38,521 nucleotides of DNA from an uncultured Deferribacteraceae bacterium (GTDB lineage Bacteria; Chrysiogenota; Deferribacteres; Deferribacterales; Mucispirillaceae): contig CAMQYS010000018.1 in the NCBI GenBank assembly GCA_947039395.1, positions 1 through 38,521 of the forward strand. Direction: 5' to 3'. Of this stretch, positions 26,555 to 35,094 are shown one piece after another. The notes under the pieces were generated by a model that searched no databases, was not told where the DNA came from, and saw nothing but the letters and a program-made list of their open reading frames with translations. The position numbers and the translations under genes were made by a program. Each line of letters begins with the position of its first letter. Position 1 is the first letter of the stretch.

Positions 26555-27277
26555 TTGAGTATAGCGTTGATTATCCCATCAGCTGGGATAGGAAGTAGAT
26601 TTTCAGATACGGTAAAGAAGCAATATTTTATGCTAAAGAGTAAGCCTGTTCTTTACTGGACGATGAAGCGTCTTTTAACATCATATAGTTTTGATGAGAC
26701 GGTTATCGGAGTATCTAAAGACGACTATAAATTAGTTGAAAGTATTTTATCTAATAGCGATATTAAGAGTTTTTCTAACAGTATCAAATTAGTTGAAGGA
26801 GGAAACACAAGAGCAGAGACGGTTAATAATTGTATACTTACAACAGATACAAAATATTTATTAATCCATGATGCTGTGCGTCCATTTGTTACAAATAAAG
26901 TTATAACGGATATAATTCATAAAGGTATAGATGAAGAAGAGGCTGTCATTGCAGGCTACACATCACGAGATACAGTAAAGAAGATTAATGGTAAGGGAGA
27001 GATTGTAAAAACGGTTGATCGCAATAAGATATTTATCGTACAAACTCCCCAGTTTTTTTTAAGAGATAAGTTGGTTAAAGCGTATAAATTAGCTTTCAAG
27101 AAGGATATAGCAGTTACAGATGATTCATCGGCATATGAGTTATTAGATGAGGATATATTATCTGTTCAATCAGATATCAGCAATATCAAGATAACTACAA
27201 CATCAGATCAGAGGTTTTTAGAGTCATTTGCTGATGTGTATCTATCAGATATTATAGAAGGTAATTTAGGTGATTAA
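26555..27277 (+). CDS. ispD: 2-C-methyl-D-erythritol 4-phosphate cytidylyltransferase
   Basis: IspD couples CTP to methylerythritol phosphate in the non-mevalonate isoprenoid pathway, which also feeds the menaquinone side chain. The 240 residues carry the nucleotide-binding loop IIPSAGIGSRF with KKQYF, then LVEGGNTRAETV, HDAVRPFV, QTPQFF and TDDSSAYE, the complete family set. The start codon is TTG at 26555, with only a weak ribosome binding site. The IspF partner often adjacent is not in this window. The next gene starts 2 bp after the stop. Confidence 0.93.
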   Translation: MSIALIIPSAGIGSRFSDTVKKQYFMLKSKPVLYWTMKRLLTSYSFDETVIGVSKDDYKLVESILSNSDIKSFSNSIKLVEGGNTRAETVNNCILTTDTKYLLIHDAVRPFVTNKVITDIIHKGIDEEEAVIAGYTSRDTVKKINGKGEIVKTVDRNKIFIVQTPQFFLRDKLVKAYKLAFKKDIAVTDDSSAYELLDEDILSVQSDISNIKITTTSDQRFLESFADVYLSDIIEGNLGD

Positions 27278-27279
27278 CA

Positions 27280-27924
27280 ATGTTTGATTTTAGTGATTTT
27301 AATTTTAATAAATTTATGTATGAATTATCGTTATCGATAGTTCCGTTTTTATTTGCGATAACAGTGCATGAAGTTATGCATGGATTTGTAGCATATAAGT
27401 TAGGTGATAATACTGCAAAAAATGCTGGTAGGTTAACGTTAAACCCTATAAAACATATTGATCCTATAGGGTTATTGTTTTTACTTGTAACAAGAATGTT
27501 TGGTTGGGCGAAACCAGTACCTGTCAATTTTTATAATATACGTCACCATAAATATGGTGTAGCGATGGTAGCTTTTGCAGGTCCTGCATCTAATATAGTT
27601 ATGGCTATACTATCGTTGATAGCGATTAAGGTATTATTAATATCAGGGCTTCAAGAGAACATACTTGAGCCTGTAACTTTAATGCTTGTTTACTCTGTAC
27701 GTATCAACATTGCATTAACGATATTTAACCTTTTACCTATTATGCCACTTGATGGTGCAAGGATTATATCAAACTTTTTACCAAGAGATATGGCTATAAA
27801 GTATGAGTCAACTGAAAGATATGGAATGATAATACTTCTACTATTATTTGTAACAAATATTTATGGTAACGTTATAGGTCCATTAATCGGTAGTGTGTAT
27901 AGAGTGGCATTTTCTCTTATATAG
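27280..27924 (+). CDS. Site-2 protease family membrane metalloprotease (M50)
   Basis: This intramembrane zinc protease has 214 residues in about five membrane helices. The zinc site HEVMH (HExxH) lies near residue 30 and the third ligand is in NLLPIMPLDGARI near residue 150. It belongs to the short M50 type without a PDZ domain. That type commonly precedes trpS, scpA and scpB, as here. Its substrate is unknown. ATG is 2 bp from the ispD stop. Confidence 0.9.
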   Translation: MFDFSDFNFNKFMYELSLSIVPFLFAITVHEVMHGFVAYKLGDNTAKNAGRLTLNPIKHIDPIGLLFLLVTRMFGWAKPVPVNFYNIRHHKYGVAMVAFAGPASNIVMAILSLIAIKVLLISGLQENILEPVTLMLVYSVRINIALTIFNLLPIMPLDGARIISNFLPRDMAIKYESTERYGMIILLLLFVTNIYGNVIGPLIGSVYRVAFSLI

Positions 27925-28048
27925 TTAATCGGTATAATTTATTGATAAGTTTTATATATTGTTAATATTACTGTATATATGTTTATAATTTCTTATTTAT
28001 TAGGAATATTATATAGTTTTTTTGAATGATTTATTATTGGAAGGGGTA

Positions 28049-29035
28049 ATGTCAAAAGCAAGAGTAGTATCAGGAATGCGTCCAACAGGAGATCTTCATA
28101 TAGGTCATTATTACGGTGCGTTAAAGAACTGGATAGATATGCAGAACGATTATGATTGTTACTATTTTGTAGCAGATTGGCATGCTTTAACAACTAATTA
28201 TCAATCGCCAGAAAATATAAAAGCATCATCAAAATCGTTGATACTTGATTGGCTTTCAGTAGGTATTGATATAAATAAATCAACAGTATACCTTCAATCT
28301 AGTAATAAGTTTATAGCGGAGTTATATCTTTTATTAGGCATGGTTACACCTGTATCATGGCTAGAGCGTTGTCCTACATATAAAGATGTGTTACAAGAGT
28401 TAAACGATAAAGATATAAATAATTACGGTTTTTTAGGATACCCAGTATTGATGACAGCAGATGTTGTTATACTTGATGCACAATATGTTCCAGTAGGAGT
28501 AGATCAAGTTCCCCATCTAGAGTTATCAAGAGAGATTGTAAGAAGATTTAACTATCTTTATTCAGAGAACATTTTTGTAGAGCCTCAAGCGAAGTTAACA
28601 TCAACACCTAAACTGTTAGGGTTAGATGGACGTAAGATGAGCAAGAGTTACAATAACTCTATACTGCTAAATGAGGATTTGAAAAATATTGAGCCTAAGA
28701 TAAAGCAGATGATAACAGATCCTAAACGTATTAGAAAAACCGATGCAGGTGATCCAAAAGTATGTCCTGTATACGATTACCATAAACTTTTATCAACAGA
28801 TAGCGAGAAAGAGTATATAGTTGATGGCTGTACTAAAGCGTTAATAGGTTGTATCGAGTGTAAGTTGATATTATCAAAACATGTGATAGAGTTCTTAGAG
28901 CCTATAAAAGAGAGACGAAGAGTATTTGAGACAGATATAGATGATATAGAGGTATTCTTATCGAGTTCACAAACGAAGGTTAATGATATGTCAGAGCAGT
29001 TAGTGGAAAAAGTAAGGAAAGTGTTAAAGATATGA
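28049..29035 (+). CDS. trpS: Tryptophan-tRNA ligase
   Basis: It charges tRNA-Trp. This class I synthetase of 328 residues has HIGH at 17-20 (GDLHIGHYYG) and KMSKS at 196-200 (GRKMSKSYNN). PVGVDQVPHLELSREI is the family's central motif. I chose ATG at 28049, after GGAAGG, which gives the conserved N-terminus KARVVSGMRPTG; the frame is open nine codons further upstream but without conservation. The stop overlaps the scpA start by 4 bp. Confidence 0.95.
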   Translation: MSKARVVSGMRPTGDLHIGHYYGALKNWIDMQNDYDCYYFVADWHALTTNYQSPENIKASSKSLILDWLSVGIDINKSTVYLQSSNKFIAELYLLLGMVTPVSWLERCPTYKDVLQELNDKDINNYGFLGYPVLMTADVVILDAQYVPVGVDQVPHLELSREIVRRFNYLYSENIFVEPQAKLTSTPKLLGLDGRKMSKSYNNSILLNEDLKNIEPKIKQMITDPKRIRKTDAGDPKVCPVYDYHKLLSTDSEKEYIVDGCTKALIGCIECKLILSKHVIEFLEPIKERRRVFETDIDDIEVFLSSSQTKVNDMSEQLVEKVRKVLKI

Positions 29036-29769
29036 TTAATGAATCGTTATCTATAAAGATTGATGATGTTGAGTTTGAAGGGCCACTAGATTTATTAATT
29101 CATTTGGTGTATAAGAACGAGCTTAATATATTTGATTTACCGATATCAGAGATCACTATTTATTTTGTACAAGAGATAAGAAAGATGCGTGAAATGGATA
29201 TTGAGGTTGCGGCAGAGTTTATTTATATGGCAACATTTTTAATATACCTTAAATCACGAATGCTTCTACCAAGAGATTCTGTAGATGATGCAGATCTAGA
29301 TCCAGAAGAGGCGAAACTGCTTTTCAATCAGTTATTGATAGAGTACTCATTCTATAAAGATATGGCTATGGAGCTTAGAATTTTTGAAAAGTCATCAGGA
29401 AATTTTTTAGCACGATCAGACTCTCTACTTATTCTAAAAGAAGATATTTTAGTAGAGGATTCTTTTAGATTACCAGAGAGTTATTTTTCACCACCTAAAA
29501 GTAAACGAGAGAAAGAGATGGTGGTTAGAAATTCTAAGATAGCAGTAGAAGAAATTTCAAGGTTTATGAAGTCGTTTATATTGTCAAAAAATAAACTTCT
29601 TTGGGATGAGATAGCAGAGCAGTGTAATCATAAAGTTGAGAAATGTATCTCTTTTTCAACAGTATTAGAGTTGATAAAAGCGAAATCAGTAACTGCTTTT
29701 CAAGAAGAAAATTTTTCTTCAATATTATTAAGAGTAATTAGGGAGCTAGATATATCTGATGCAAGATAA
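29032..29769 (+). CDS. scpA: Segregation and condensation protein A
   Basis: ScpA is the kleisin subunit that joins the SMC ATPase heads and works with ScpB in chromosome condensation. The 245-residue product has the N-terminal signature FEGPLDLLIHLVYKNELNIFDLPISEIT. EFIYMATFLIYLKSRMLLP follows, with a winged-helix C-terminus (VLELIKAKSVTAFQEENF). It overlaps trpS by 4 bp and scpB by 11 bp, so its translation is coupled to both. No smc gene is in the window. Confidence 0.94.
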   Translation: MINESLSIKIDDVEFEGPLDLLIHLVYKNELNIFDLPISEITIYFVQEIRKMREMDIEVAAEFIYMATFLIYLKSRMLLPRDSVDDADLDPEEAKLLFNQLLIEYSFYKDMAMELRIFEKSSGNFLARSDSLLILKEDILVEDSFRLPESYFSPPKSKREKEMVVRNSKIAVEEISRFMKSFILSKNKLLWDEIAEQCNHKVEKCISFSTVLELIKAKSVTAFQEENFSSILLRVIRELDISDAR

Positions 29770-30424
29770 TGATGAATTTAACAAAAAAGATGAGGATTCT
29801 TTAGATAACAATATTTTAGATGAAGAGAACCTTGCATTACAGTTTGATGCAGGTAGATTTGATCATGAAGATATTCAGTCACAAGAGTTAGAAGAAAGTT
29901 ATGAGGAGATATCAGAGGAGCATGAACAACGAGTATTTATATCGGCACTTTTTCTATCAGGAAAACCTATTGATGTGGCTACATTTCAACGAATGCTTCC
30001 TCCGTTAAATTTAGAGAACAGATTACTTATTTATGCAGAGAATTTTAATTCAGTACGATTAGGTATAAGAATAAGAAAGGTATCTGGTGGATATCAGATG
30101 GTTACCGATTCAGATGTAACACCATTTTTGGAGAGATTTTTCGGAGAAAAGACGGAAAACTTATCTAAAGCTGCGTTAGAGACATTAGCAATAGTAGCAT
30201 ATCGACAGCCAGTTACTAAGGTGGAGATAGAACAGATGCGAGAAGTGAATTCATCAGGAACAATGCGATTATTGTTAGATAAGAATTTAGTGAAAGTTGT
30301 AGGCAGAAAGGCGGTACCTGGTAAACCTTTATTATATGCAACGACAAAGTTTTTTTTAGAGTATTTTGGATTAAATGATCTCTCAGAACTTCCAACGTTC
30401 AGAGAGTGGCAAGAGCTTAAATAA
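29759..30424 (+). CDS. scpB: Segregation and condensation protein B
   Basis: ScpB forms a dimer of winged-helix domains and stabilises the SMC-ScpA complex. The 221-residue protein starts with an acidic extension of about 55 residues, rich in Asp, Glu and Asn, absent from short ScpB forms. The core follows: ISALFLSGKPI, GGYQMVTDSDVTPFLERFF, LSKAALETLAIVAYRQPVTKVEIEQ and GRKAVPGKPLLYATTKFFLEYFGL. Its stop codon overlaps the next start by one base (TAATG). Confidence 0.93.
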   Translation: MQDNDEFNKKDEDSLDNNILDEENLALQFDAGRFDHEDIQSQELEESYEEISEEHEQRVFISALFLSGKPIDVATFQRMLPPLNLENRLLIYAENFNSVRLGIRIRKVSGGYQMVTDSDVTPFLERFFGEKTENLSKAALETLAIVAYRQPVTKVEIEQMREVNSSGTMRLLLDKNLVKVVGRKAVPGKPLLYATTKFFLEYFGLNDLSELPTFREWQELK

Positions 30425-31137
30425 TGGCGGAATTAGTAAGAATTAATAGATATATTGCGTCGTCTTCCCAGTACTCAAGACGAGAAGTTGATGTAATGAT
30501 TGAAGAAGGCAGAATTAATCTAAACGGTGAAATAGTAGTATCTCAAGGAGTAAAGATTGATCCTGATAATGATGCTATATTGATTGATAATGAGCCACTT
30601 ATGATAGAAGAAATTCAGATCTATAAGTTCTATAAACCGAGAAAAGTATTAACAGAGTATGGTTTCGGTAGAGGTAGAGCTACGCTTGATTCATTTGATA
30701 TATTAAAGACAAAGAAACTACCATATTCAGGTAGATTAGATTATGAGAGTGAAGGATTAATCCTTTTTACAAACGATGGTTATCTTATTCAACGTATACA
30801 GAAATCAGAGTCAAAAGTTGAAAAGCGTTACTATGTAACGGTAGATAGATTGCTTAATGATTATGAAGTAACAGAACTTAGGAACGGATTAGAAACAGAT
30901 AGTGAAAAGTATCTTCCATGTAGGATAAAAGAAGTTGGCAGGAAGAATTATGAAGTTATTTTGATTGAGGGCAAAAAGAGGCAGATTAGAGAGATGTTCG
31001 GATATTTTGGATCATCTGTTAAGCAGTTAGTAAGATTTCAGATAGCTAATATTTTATTAGATGATATGTCTCCAGGTGAAATTAGAAAATTAAATAAACA
31101 TGAGTTAAAAGAGCTTAAAAATATAGTTGGACTTTAA
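30424..31137 (+). CDS. rluB: 23S rRNA pseudouridine synthase (RluB/RsuA family)
   Basis: It isomerises uridine to pseudouridine, probably at the 23S rRNA site modified by RluB. The 237-residue product has an N-terminal S4 RNA-binding domain (RINRYIASSSQYSRREVDVMI), then the catalytic motif PYSGRLDYESEGLILFTNDG with the nucleophilic Asp, and GKKRQIREMFGYFG. RluB is favoured by the scpA-scpB context over RsuA or RluE, but substrate choice is an inference. It is the last gene of the operon beginning at DUF192. Confidence 0.85.
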   Translation: MAELVRINRYIASSSQYSRREVDVMIEEGRINLNGEIVVSQGVKIDPDNDAILIDNEPLMIEEIQIYKFYKPRKVLTEYGFGRGRATLDSFDILKTKKLPYSGRLDYESEGLILFTNDGYLIQRIQKSESKVEKRYYVTVDRLLNDYEVTELRNGLETDSEKYLPCRIKEVGRKNYEVILIEGKKRQIREMFGYFGSSVKQLVRFQIANILLDDMSPGEIRKLNKHELKELKNIVGL

Positions 31138-31203
31138 CGAGTTAATATAATTCATAAATTAATATAATTAAAATTTGTTCTAAGATATATGATAATAATA
31201 GTA

Positions 31204-31232
31204 TTGATTAATAAAGACCTATAAGGTATAAT
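31204..31232 (+). promoter_or_regulatory. Predicted promoter of prfB-alr-mla
   Basis: TTGATT (31204-31209) and a perfect TATAAT (31227-31232) lie 17 bp apart in the 128-bp gap after rluB. The prfB start codon is 34 bp beyond. No terminator for the preceding operon was seen in the gap. Confidence 0.7.
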
Positions 31233-31265
31233 TATTTTTAGATTAAAAGGAAGTATAACTATTCT

Positions 31266-32366
31266 ATGATTGGGGAATTAACTAGTTTAGTGTCAGAGAT
31301 TGGAGATAAGATAACATCTCTTTCTAAGACATTTAGTGAAGATGAAATTAATGGAAAGATTTTAGAGATAGATAGACTTTCTTTAGAAGATAAAGATTTT
31401 TGGTCACAAAAAGATTCAAAGTTGTTATTAAAAGAACAAGCTATATATAAACGATTTTTAGATAGTTGGAAGTGTCTTAATAGTGCATACGATGATATAA
31501 ATGTTTTGATAGAACTTTATAATGAAGGCGAAGAATCGTTAGAGAGTGATCTAAGTGAAAGCTACAATAGTTTATCTAAACTACTTACAGATTTTGAGCT
31601 TAAGTTAATATTGAATAAGGAGCATGATTCCTCATCAGCTATTGTTACAATTCATTCAGGAGCAGGTGGTACAGAGTCTAACGACTGGGCTGCGATGCTT
31701 TTTAGAATGTATAATAGATATGCAGAGCGAGCAGGCTTTAAGTTAGAGATATTAGATCAATTAGATGGAGATGAAGCAGGTATAAAATCTATCACATTTA
31801 ATTTGATAGGTGATTATGTTTTCGGATTTTTAAAAGGTGAGATCGGTGTTCATAGGTTAGTTAGATTATCTCCATTTGATTCTCAAAACAGAAGACACAC
31901 ATCATTTGCATCAGTATTTGTTCTTCCAGAGATCGACGATAATATTGATATTAATATTTTGGAGTCAGATTTACGCATAGATACCTATAGAGCAGGCGGA
32001 GCAGGCGGACAACATATTAATACAACTGATTCAGCGGTACGTATTACTCATATTCCAACAAACATAGTGGCAGCTTGTCAGAATGAGCGAAGTCAGCATA
32101 AGAATAAAGCATCTGCGATGAAGATATTAAAATCAAGATTATATGAACATGAAAGAAGTATAAGAAACCAAGAGAAAGATAAATTAGAGAGCAGCAAAGC
32201 TGATATCGGTTGGGGTAATCAGATAAGATCATATGTTATGCATCCTTATAAGATGGTTAAGGATTTACGAACAAGGGAAGAAACAGGTAATGTTGATTCT
32301 GTTATGGACGGCGATTTAGAGGGGTTTATTAAGAGTTATCTACTATACAATGCAGGTATATCTTAA
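31266..32366 (+). CDS. prfB: Peptide chain release factor 2, no programmed frameshift
   Basis: RF2 recognises UGA and UAA stop codons and triggers release of the finished protein. The 366 residues equal the full E. coli length. The stop-codon reading motif SPF is at 202-204 and the catalytic GGQ at 247-249 in RAGGAGGQHINTT. The gene is open in one frame from ATG at 31266, so the frameshift that controls RF2 synthesis in many bacteria is absent; residues 1-100 are a normal helical domain. AAAGGAAG precedes the start by about 12 bp. Confidence 0.95.
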   Translation: MIGELTSLVSEIGDKITSLSKTFSEDEINGKILEIDRLSLEDKDFWSQKDSKLLLKEQAIYKRFLDSWKCLNSAYDDINVLIELYNEGEESLESDLSESYNSLSKLLTDFELKLILNKEHDSSSAIVTIHSGAGGTESNDWAAMLFRMYNRYAERAGFKLEILDQLDGDEAGIKSITFNLIGDYVFGFLKGEIGVHRLVRLSPFDSQNRRHTSFASVFVLPEIDDNIDINILESDLRIDTYRAGGAGGQHINTTDSAVRITHIPTNIVAACQNERSQHKNKASAMKILKSRLYEHERSIRNQEKDKLESSKADIGWGNQIRSYVMHPYKMVKDLRTREETGNVDSVMDGDLEGFIKSYLLYNAGIS

Positions 32367-32406
32367 TTTATATTAATTATGAGAGTAAGAGGAGACTAGA
32401 GCGTTA

Positions 32407-33513
32407 ATGAAGGGGAGTTATCATAGACCAACTTATGCAGAGATAGATCTAAATAAGTTTTTAAATAATGTCAAGATCGCTAAAGATAGTTCTAAGTCAG
32501 ATATTATTGCTATGGTAAAAGCAGATGCTTATGGACATGGCGCAAAGGAGCTTTCTCTTCATGCATACAAGTTCTCTAACGTAAAACATTTTGCAGTAGC
32601 TACAATGACAGAAGGTTTAGAGTTAAAAGATATTTTTAATAGTAATAATATTTATGACATACATATATATATACTTGGATATATAGCTGATAAATATATC
32701 AAGGAAGCGATAGAGCAAGGTTTAGTATTAACTATATTTGATGATGAGTTTGCAAAACAGGTATCAGATATTGCAGGATCAATTAAATTACGTGCAAAGG
32801 TTGCATTAAAAATAGATACAGGAATGAATAGATTAGGGTTCAGTCCAGATATTTTGTTTGTAGATTTTTTAAAAAACTATCAGAATATTGACGTAGTACA
32901 TGTTTTAAGTCATCTTGCAACATCGGGTTCGAATATAGATTTTGTAAATAAACAGACTAAATTATTTGATATGTTTATAGAGAGAAATTCTGAATATGAT
33001 TATACAACAAGCTTCCTAAACTCATCAGGTATTACAAACTATGAGAATAAGTGGAGTTTTACACGTCCGGGTATAGCGATGTACGGTTATGAGTCTACTA
33101 ATAGGTTGTTTGGTATTGATCCTATTATGAGTATTAAGTCTATTATAGTACATTCAAAAGTTGTAAAAAAGGGAGAGTCGGTAAGTTACGGCAGAACTTT
33201 TATTGCAGATAGAGATATGGTTATAGGTATAGTTCCTATAGGGTATGCAGATGGATATCCGACATCATTATCTAATAAAGGATTTATGTTTGTTGATGGT
33301 ATTAAGTGCCCTATTGTTGGGGTTGTGTGCATGGATATGGTAATGATAGATCTAACAGGTGTGGAGGGTATTATGGTTGGTAGATCTGTTGAGGTGTTGG
33401 GTAGTAATATTACGGCTAATATGTTAGCAAGTTTAGCAGGAACAATAAGTTATGAGATATTAACAGGTATATCATATAGAATACCGAGAGTGTATATAAA
33501 TGAACGCCTCTAA
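32407..33513 (+). CDS. alr: Alanine racemase
   Basis: It converts L- to D-alanine for peptidoglycan. The 368-residue product has the PLP lysine K38 in MVKADAYGHG, the barrel motif LKIDTGMNRLGF, SSGITNY, and the catalytic-tyrosine region SVSYGRTF with PIGYADGYP beyond it. GVVCMDMVMIDLT marks the C-terminal domain. ATG at 32407 follows GAGGAG. The last 14 bp overlap the start of mlaE, linking a cell-wall enzyme to envelope lipid transport. Confidence 0.94.
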   Translation: MKGSYHRPTYAEIDLNKFLNNVKIAKDSSKSDIIAMVKADAYGHGAKELSLHAYKFSNVKHFAVATMTEGLELKDIFNSNNIYDIHIYILGYIADKYIKEAIEQGLVLTIFDDEFAKQVSDIAGSIKLRAKVALKIDTGMNRLGFSPDILFVDFLKNYQNIDVVHVLSHLATSGSNIDFVNKQTKLFDMFIERNSEYDYTTSFLNSSGITNYENKWSFTRPGIAMYGYESTNRLFGIDPIMSIKSIIVHSKVVKKGESVSYGRTFIADRDMVIGIVPIGYADGYPTSLSNKGFMFVDGIKCPIVGVVCMDMVMIDLTGVEGIMVGRSVEVLGSNITANMLASLAGTISYEILTGISYRIPRVYINERL

Positions 33514-34300
33514 AGAAATGTTTATAATACGTTTTTTCAACTCTATAGGAGCCACAACTTTATCTTTATTTGAAGTTGCAGGTGAGATGAGTATTTTATT
33601 TGTGTCAACAGTTAAATGTGTTATAACAAAGAAAATTCGCTATAAATTAACTATGAAACAGATAGAATTTATAGGAATTAAATCAGTACCGATAGTAGTA
33701 TTAACAGGTGGATTTACAGGTATGGTTTTTGGTATACAGACATATGTTGGTTTCAAGGATTTTGGAGCAGAGAGTATGTCTGGTTCATTAGTTACCTTAG
33801 CAATGGTTACAGAGTTAGGTCCAGTTCTAACAGGTTTGATGGTTGCAGCACGCGTAGGTTCATCAATCGCAGCAGAGCTTGGAACGATGAAGGTAACAGA
33901 ACAGATAGATGCACTTGATGCTATGGGCATAAATACGTTAGATTACCTTGTAGCTCCGCGATTAGTTGCAGCAGCGATTGTTTTTCCTATGTTGAATGTT
34001 ATATGTATAATGTTCGGCTTGATGGGAGGATACGCTGTTAACGTTCTATTTTTAGGTGTTAATTCTGTTGAGTATATAGATCAGTCGGTTTTATATGTTG
34101 GCTTTATAGATTTATTTAACAGTCTAGTTAAAGCGTTTGTGTTCGGTTTAGTGATAGTAGTTGTTGCGTGTTATAAAGGATTAAATACTAGGCTAGGAGC
34201 AGAGGGAGTTGGTAAGTCGACTACTCAATCAGTAGTTATTTCATGTGTTTTAATTCTTTTGTTTGATTATATTATAACAACATTTTTGGTAAGTATATGA
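33500..34300 (+). CDS. mlaE: Lipid-transport ABC permease MlaE
   Basis: This inner-membrane permease of the Mla/MCE system moves phospholipids between inner membrane and periplasm. The 266-residue protein has the long first segment and about five further membrane helices. Conserved phrases are GGFTGMVFGIQTY, ELGPVLTGLMVAARVGSSIAAELGTMKVTEQIDALDAMGIN and LVAPRLVAA. The EQIDAL loop contacts the ATPase. It starts inside the end of alr and overlaps mlaF by 4 bp. Confidence 0.93.
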   Translation: MNASKEMFIIRFFNSIGATTLSLFEVAGEMSILFVSTVKCVITKKIRYKLTMKQIEFIGIKSVPIVVLTGGFTGMVFGIQTYVGFKDFGAESMSGSLVTLAMVTELGPVLTGLMVAARVGSSIAAELGTMKVTEQIDALDAMGINTLDYLVAPRLVAAAIVFPMLNVICIMFGLMGGYAVNVLFLGVNSVEYIDQSVLYVGFIDLFNSLVKAFVFGLVIVVVACYKGLNTRLGAEGVGKSTTQSVVISCVLILLFDYIITTFLVSI

Positions 34301-35043
34301 TTAAGCTAGTTGATATATATAAATCTTTCGGTTCACATGATATTCATAAAGGTATATCATGTGAAATAAAGAAAGGTGGTATAACGGTTCTTATAGGACC
34401 ATCTGGAACGGGCAAGTCTGTTCTGTTGAAATTAATGATGGGGTTATTAAAACCAGATAGTGGTAATGTTTTTATAGATGGTGAGGATATTACTTTAGCA
34501 AGCTATAGTAGACTACTTGAAATTAGAAAGAAGTTTGGTTTTCTTTTTCAAAATGCTGCGTTATTTGATTCGATGACTGTTTTTGAGAATGTAGCTTTCC
34601 CATTGCGTGAGCATACAGATTATGATGATACAAAGATTGCAGGGATAGTTGAACATAAACTATCTGTTGTAGGTTTAAGTGATGTTAATAGTAAGTTTCC
34701 ATCAGAGTTATCAGGTGGTATGCGTAAGCGAGTAGGGCTTGCAAGATCGCTTACCTTAGAGCCAGATATTATGTTATATGATGAGCCAACAACAGGTCTT
34801 GATCCGATAATGACAGATGTAGTAGATGATCTTATCTATGATACACAACATCAGTTGAATATAACTTCAGTTGTTGTATCACATGATATAAAATCGGTTT
34901 TTAAAATAGCTGATAATGTTATAATGGTTTATCAAGGTAAGGTTGTTTTTGCTGGTAGTACAAGGGATTTAGGTAGTACTGATAATCAATATGTAGTACA
35001 ATTTTTATCAGGTATAAAAGATGGTCCAATAAAAGTATATTAG
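34297..35043 (+). CDS. mlaF: Lipid-transport ABC ATPase MlaF
   Basis: This cytoplasmic ATPase powers the MlaE permease. The 248-residue protein has Walker A GPSGTGKS at 34-41, the Q-loop in FLFQNAALFDSMTV, the ABC signature LSGGMRKRVGLARSL, Walker B IMLYDEPTTGLDP and the switch His in VVSHD. The wording FQNAALFDSMTVFENVAFPL is characteristic of MlaF-type ATPases. mlaD follows 51 bp later; mlaB and mlaC are not present. Confidence 0.94.
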   Translation: MIKLVDIYKSFGSHDIHKGISCEIKKGGITVLIGPSGTGKSVLLKLMMGLLKPDSGNVFIDGEDITLASYSRLLEIRKKFGFLFQNAALFDSMTVFENVAFPLREHTDYDDTKIAGIVEHKLSVVGLSDVNSKFPSELSGGMRKRVGLARSLTLEPDIMLYDEPTTGLDPIMTDVVDDLIYDTQHQLNITSVVVSHDIKSVFKIADNVIMVYQGKVVFAGSTRDLGSTDNQYVVQFLSGIKDGPIKVY

Positions 35044-35094
35044 ACTAAGAAGATCTATATAGTTTAATTTATAATTTACAATCAAGGAAATAAT

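Noticed and set aside
31266-31400. Programmed frameshift in prfB
   Set aside because: The frame is continuous over the full RF2 length with no early in-frame TGA.
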